Below, in pieces: positions 23,056 through 26,096 of a stretch of DNA of 26,096 bases. Location: IMG/VR virus record IMGVR_UViG_3300007542_000163, positions 1 to 26,096 of that record; one strand, written 5' to 3'. How positions within the stretch are numbered: the first letter of the stretch is position 1; each line of letters starts with the position of its first letter. Source of the DNA: a virus. A program made the translations under genes and the position numbers. The notes beneath the pieces were generated by a model. It was given only the letters and a program-made list of their open reading frames with translations. It was not told where the DNA came from and searched no databases.

Positions 23056-25650
23056 ATGAATAAAAAATTATTAAATTATTTTAATGGTGATAACCTTGCT
23101 GCAAATGTGTGGCAAGGTAAATACCAACAAAAAAGTGAAGAAACACCTGATGATATGCATCATCGAATGGCAAAAGAATTTGCTAAAATAGAATACGATT
23201 ATATAATTGAAGAAAGAGAGAAATTTAGTATTTTAGATAATAAAGAATTTCAAAAAGAAGTCAGTAAATTGTCAAGTTATGGTGAAGATAACCTATTATT
23301 AAATGATGAGGAATTACCCGATGAGAAATTATTAGATTACTTAGAAAATAAAATATATAAATTATTCAAAGATTTCAAGTATGTAGTCCCACAAGGTTCA
23401 ATTATGTCTCAATTAGGATCTGAATCTATTGGAAGTTTATCAAATTGTGTAGTTATAGGGCAACCAAAAGACTCATATGGTGGTATATACCAGAAAGATG
23501 AGGAAATGGCTCAACTATTTAAACGTAGATGTGGAGTAGGTATTGATTTATCAACTTTAAGACCATCTGGTGTAGCAACATCAAATGCTTCAAAATCATC
23601 AACAGGTGCTGTCTCATTTATGCATAGATTCTCTAATACAACAAGAGAAGTAGCACAAAATGGTAGACGAGGTGCTTTGATGATATCTATGGATATTAAT
23701 CATCCAGACATTTTAGATTTTATTAAGATTAAAAGAGATTTAACACAAGTAACAGGTGCTAATATTTCAGTTAAACTTAATGATGAATTTATGAAAGCTG
23801 TAGAAAATAATGAAGATTATATTCTTAGGTTTCCTTGTAATTTATCTATAGAAGAAGTAATGCAAGATAAAGCTAGTTTTGTAAGAAAAATTAAAGCTAA
23901 AGAATATTGGAATGAAATTATCAAATCTGCACATAGTGTAGCTGAACCAGGTTTAATGTACTGGGATAGTATGATAGAGAACTCTCCTGATGGTGTTTAT
24001 CCTCAATATAAGGCTATAACTACCAATCCTTGTAGTGAAATAGGTATGCAAGCTTATGATGCTTGTAGACTCATTGCAGTGAATCTATTTAGTTTTGTAA
24101 AACATCCTTTTACTGATAAAGCTATATTTGATTCTGAAAAATTCTATCAAAAGAATTATCAAGCTATGAGATTAAGTGATAACTTAATTGATTTAGAGAT
24201 ACAACATATAGATAGAATTATTGAGAAAATTAAAAATGATCCAGAAGATAATGAAATTAAAGCTAGAGAATTAATTCTTTGGTTAAAAATTAGACAAACT
24301 GCAATATCAAGTAGAAGAACAGGATTAGGTTTTACAGCTTTAGGAGATACTTTAGCAGCTTTAAATTTAAAATATGACTCTAAGGAAGCATTAGATATTA
24401 TAGAGCATATAATGAGGGTTAAAATGAAATCAGAATTAGATTGTACTATTGATTTAGCTATACTTAGAGGTACATTTGAAGGATGGAATAATAAACTTGA
24501 ATTTCCTAATGAAGAAAGTTCTTATGAAGACCAAGGTGCAAATAATTATTATACTTTTATAATTAAGGAATTTTTTCCTCAATTTAAAAGAATGTATAAA
24601 TATGGAAGGCGTAATGTTTCATTCTCTACTGTAGCACCAACAGGTACTGTTAGTTTACTAACACAAACTACATCAGGTATTGAACCATTGTTTCAACCCT
24701 TCTATACAAGGCGTAAGAAAATTAATCCTTCAGAAGTTGTCAAAGTTGACTTTGTTGATGAAAATGGAGATTCTTGGCAAGAGTTTTCAGTATTACATCC
24801 TAAATTTAAAGAATGGTTAAAAATAACACATAAAGTTAATGATGAAAGAATTGATAATGCATCTGCAGAAGAATTAAATATTTTATTTAAAGATTCACCT
24901 TGGTATGGTAGTACTGCAAATGATATAAATTGGGATAAACGAGTACAAGTACAAAGTTTAATTCAAAAATATATTAGTCATAGTATTTCAAGTACAATTA
25001 ATTTACCTAGTACAGTAACTGAAAAAGAAGTTTCTGATATCTATATGAATGCTTGGAAACAAGATATTAAAGGAATTACAGTCTATAGAGACGGGTCAAG
25101 AAGTGGTGTTTTAATTTCAAATGAGGATAGTTCTAAAAAAGAACAGCAATTTGAATATAAAGATGCATCTAAAAGACCAAAATGTTTACCTGTAGATATA
25201 TTTACTATTAATAATCAAGGTAGTAAATGGAATGTAATTGTTGGACTAGTTGATAAAAAACCATATGAAGTCTTTGCAATACCTTATTTTACTAATAAAA
25301 CTTCTATGGAGTTATGTAAACAAGGTAAAGGTAAGTATGATTTAATTAATCTTGGGGAAGTATATTCCGAAGACATCACTTCAGGCATGAATGATGAACA
25401 AGAAGTAGTAACTAGATTAATATCAACATCATTAAGACACGGAACTGATATAAAATTTATTGTAGAACAACTCTCTAAAACAAATGGAGATATGTTTACT
25501 TTTGCGAAAGTAATTACAAGAGTTTTAAAGAAATATATTAAAGAAGGTGCTAAATCAACTGTAACATGTAAGAATTGTGGTAGTAGTAATGTAATTTTCG
25601 AGGAAGGATGTTCTAAATGTCTTGACTGTGGAGATTCTAAATGTGGATAG
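23056..25650 (+). CDS. nrdJ: adenosylcobalamin-dependent (class II) ribonucleotide reductase
   Basis: Encodes 864 residues and should reduce ribonucleotides to deoxyribonucleotides with host-supplied B12. The conserved sites are present: the first redox Cys in SNCVVIG (C131), NPCSEIG with the thiyl radical Cys (C326) and Glu (E328), and the partner Cys 11 residues later in DACRL (C337). Further core motifs include RRCGVGIDLS (158-167), RRTGLGFTALGD and APTGTVSLL. The C-terminus ends in a Cys-rich region (CKNCG, then CSKCLDCGDSKC) that likely includes the redox shuttle Cys pair and a zinc ribbon. No intein or intron interrupts it. A mini-ORF encoding MIE overlaps its start by ATGA. Confidence 0.95.
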   Translation: MNKKLLNYFNGDNLAANVWQGKYQQKSEETPDDMHHRMAKEFAKIEYDYIIEEREKFSILDNKEFQKEVSKLSSYGEDNLLLNDEELPDEKLLDYLENKIYKLFKDFKYVVPQGSIMSQLGSESIGSLSNCVVIGQPKDSYGGIYQKDEEMAQLFKRRCGVGIDLSTLRPSGVATSNASKSSTGAVSFMHRFSNTTREVAQNGRRGALMISMDINHPDILDFIKIKRDLTQVTGANISVKLNDEFMKAVENNEDYILRFPCNLSIEEVMQDKASFVRKIKAKEYWNEIIKSAHSVAEPGLMYWDSMIENSPDGVYPQYKAITTNPCSEIGMQAYDACRLIAVNLFSFVKHPFTDKAIFDSEKFYQKNYQAMRLSDNLIDLEIQHIDRIIEKIKNDPEDNEIKARELILWLKIRQTAISSRRTGLGFTALGDTLAALNLKYDSKEALDIIEHIMRVKMKSELDCTIDLAILRGTFEGWNNKLEFPNEESSYEDQGANNYYTFIIKEFFPQFKRMYKYGRRNVSFSTVAPTGTVSLLTQTTSGIEPLFQPFYTRRKKINPSEVVKVDFVDENGDSWQEFSVLHPKFKEWLKITHKVNDERIDNASAEELNILFKDSPWYGSTANDINWDKRVQVQSLIQKYISHSISSTINLPSTVTEKEVSDIYMNAWKQDIKGITVYRDGSRSGVLISNEDSSKKEQQFEYKDASKRPKCLPVDIFTINNQGSKWNVIVGLVDKKPYEVFAIPYFTNKTSMELCKQGKGKYDLINLGEVYSEDITSGMNDEQEVVTRLISTSLRHGTDIKFIVEQLSKTNGDMFTFAKVITRVLKKYIKEGAKSTVTCKNCGSSNVIFEEGCSKCLDCGDSKCG

Positions 25651-25653
25651 AAT

Positions 25654-25764
25654 ATGGATGAAGCTATTAATAGATTAAACAGTTTATTAAACTGGAGTGA
25701 CAGACTAGGAAGTGATGAACTTACAGAAATAAAAATTATAATTAAAATATTAGAAAGTGAATAA
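25654..25764 (+). CDS. 36-residue helical ORF between the reductase and helicase genes
   Basis: A short ORF, ATG at 25654 and TAA at 25762-25764, begins 3 bases after the reductase stop. The product is a charged amphipathic helix (SLLNWSDRL, LTEIKIIIKILESE) without known motifs. It overlaps the next gene by 8 bases, filling the otherwise unexplained gap with the tight spacing seen across the window. Coding status rests on position and composition alone. Confidence 0.45.
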   Translation: MDEAINRLNSLLNWSDRLGSDELTEIKIIIKILESE

Positions 25765-26096
25765 CCTTCTAAAAGATAAAATACAACAAGAAGCTTTAGG
25801 GGAGTGGATTAAAAATGGTAAAGTCGGGACTTGTGAGATAATCACAGGTCTTGGCAAAACCTTTATTAGTTTACACGCTCTATATACTATGCCAAAGGAT
25901 GACGTTGTTCATTTATTTTTAGCTGAAACAACAAGTAGAGAATTAGATTTAATAGAAGATATTAAAAAATATAATAAATTTTTTAAAAGAGATGTCTTTA
26001 AAGATTATAATTTAAAATTTTATTGTTATCAAACAGTTTATAAATGGAAAGATAAAACTTTTGGTTTAATAATAGCTGATGAAATTCAAGATTCAC
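25757..26096 (+). CDS. SF2 (SNF2/DEAD-like) helicase, N-terminal part, cut by the window end
   Basis: The open frame runs past the window edge. A TAG at 25751-25753 bounds it upstream, so the GTG at 25757 is the only plausible start before the ATPase motif. The visible 113 residues show motif I EIITGLGKTFISLHAL and motif II FGLIIADEIQDS (DEIQ box), spaced as in superfamily 2 ATPases. The Ia-like VHLFLAETTSRELDL segment lies between. Domain 2 is outside the window. The family includes phage helicases used in recombination and fork remodelling, and type III-like restriction subunits; context favours the first. Confidence 0.82.
   Translation, partial: MNNLLKDKIQQEALGEWIKNGKVGTCEIITGLGKTFISLHALYTMPKDDVVHLFLAETTSRELDLIEDIKKYNKFFKRDVFKDYNLKFYCYQTVYKWKDKTFGLIIADEIQDS

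Noticed and set aside
23056-25650. Intein or intron in the reductase or polymerase gene
   Set aside because: Both genes read continuously with normal motif spacing; no splicing blocks or endonuclease domains interrupt them.
1-26096. Stop codon reassignment as in some crAss-like phages
   Set aside because: TAG and TGA both end genes at places where the next gene begins at once, and no gene needs read-through.
1-26096. CRISPR array or insertion sequence
   Set aside because: No regularly spaced repeats, transposase or terminal inverted repeats were seen; the only long inverted repeats belong to the intron and the 15333-15360 hairpin.

Overview
The window is a strongly AT-rich stretch packed with short-gapped or overlapping genes, nearly all on the + strand. 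It reads as the replication and nucleotide-metabolism module of a large tailed phage. Three observations point to a Bacteroidota host. Start codons lack Shine-Dalgarno sequences and are preceded by A/T-rich tracts. The one antisense gene has a TATATTTG element (Bacteroidota -7 consensus TAnnTTTG) just before its start. The gene set (family B polymerase, DnaB-type helicase, DnaG-like primase, SSB, Sak4-like ATPase, uracil-DNA glycosylase, RusA, RecB-like nuclease, class II ribonucleotide reductase, SF2 helicase) resembles crAss-like phages. That taxonomic placement is inference from gene content. The standard genetic code fits: TAA, TAG and TGA all end genes.

Layout. 1-1753: a gene fragment, two small membrane or exported proteins and a methyltransferase-like protein, separated by gaps that can fold. 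1827-4789: family B DNA polymerase, two small proteins (one a DnaJ-like zinc finger too short for usual ORF cut-offs) and a probable replication accessory protein. 4798-8252: a replicative helicase gene split inside its Walker A codons by a 2.35-kb group I intron. 8255-10092: a dATP/dGTP diphosphohydrolase-like protein, a DUF1937 protein and two unknowns. 10124-11472: Sak4-like ATPase and SSB, closed by an intrinsic terminator. 11532-12563: primase. 12576-18921: six consecutive genes for amide-bond chemistry (gamma-glutamyl cyclotransferase-like, ATP-grasp, class I glutaminase, COOH-NH2 ligase, class II glutaminase, amidoligase). 18937-22996: uracil-DNA glycosylase, RusA, an antisense HNH homing endonuclease, a PD-(D/E)XK nuclease and unknowns. 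23056-26096: B12-dependent ribonucleotide reductase, a 36-codon ORF and the start of an SF2 helicase cut by the window edge.

The two strongest points are the intron and the amide cluster. The intron has a recognisable group IA core (P1, P2, P4-P9.2). Its peripheral stems carry separate inserts: two phage-like genes in P5, a 57-codon ORF overlapping P4'/P6/P7, a LAGLIDADG endonuclease between P7 and P3', and a 155-codon ORF enclosed by a near-terminal perfect stem. The amide cluster combines three ligase-type enzymes, two glutamine amidotransferase-type enzymes and a cyclotransferase in one tightly coupled run within the replication module. Such sets are known in phages, but their product is unknown.
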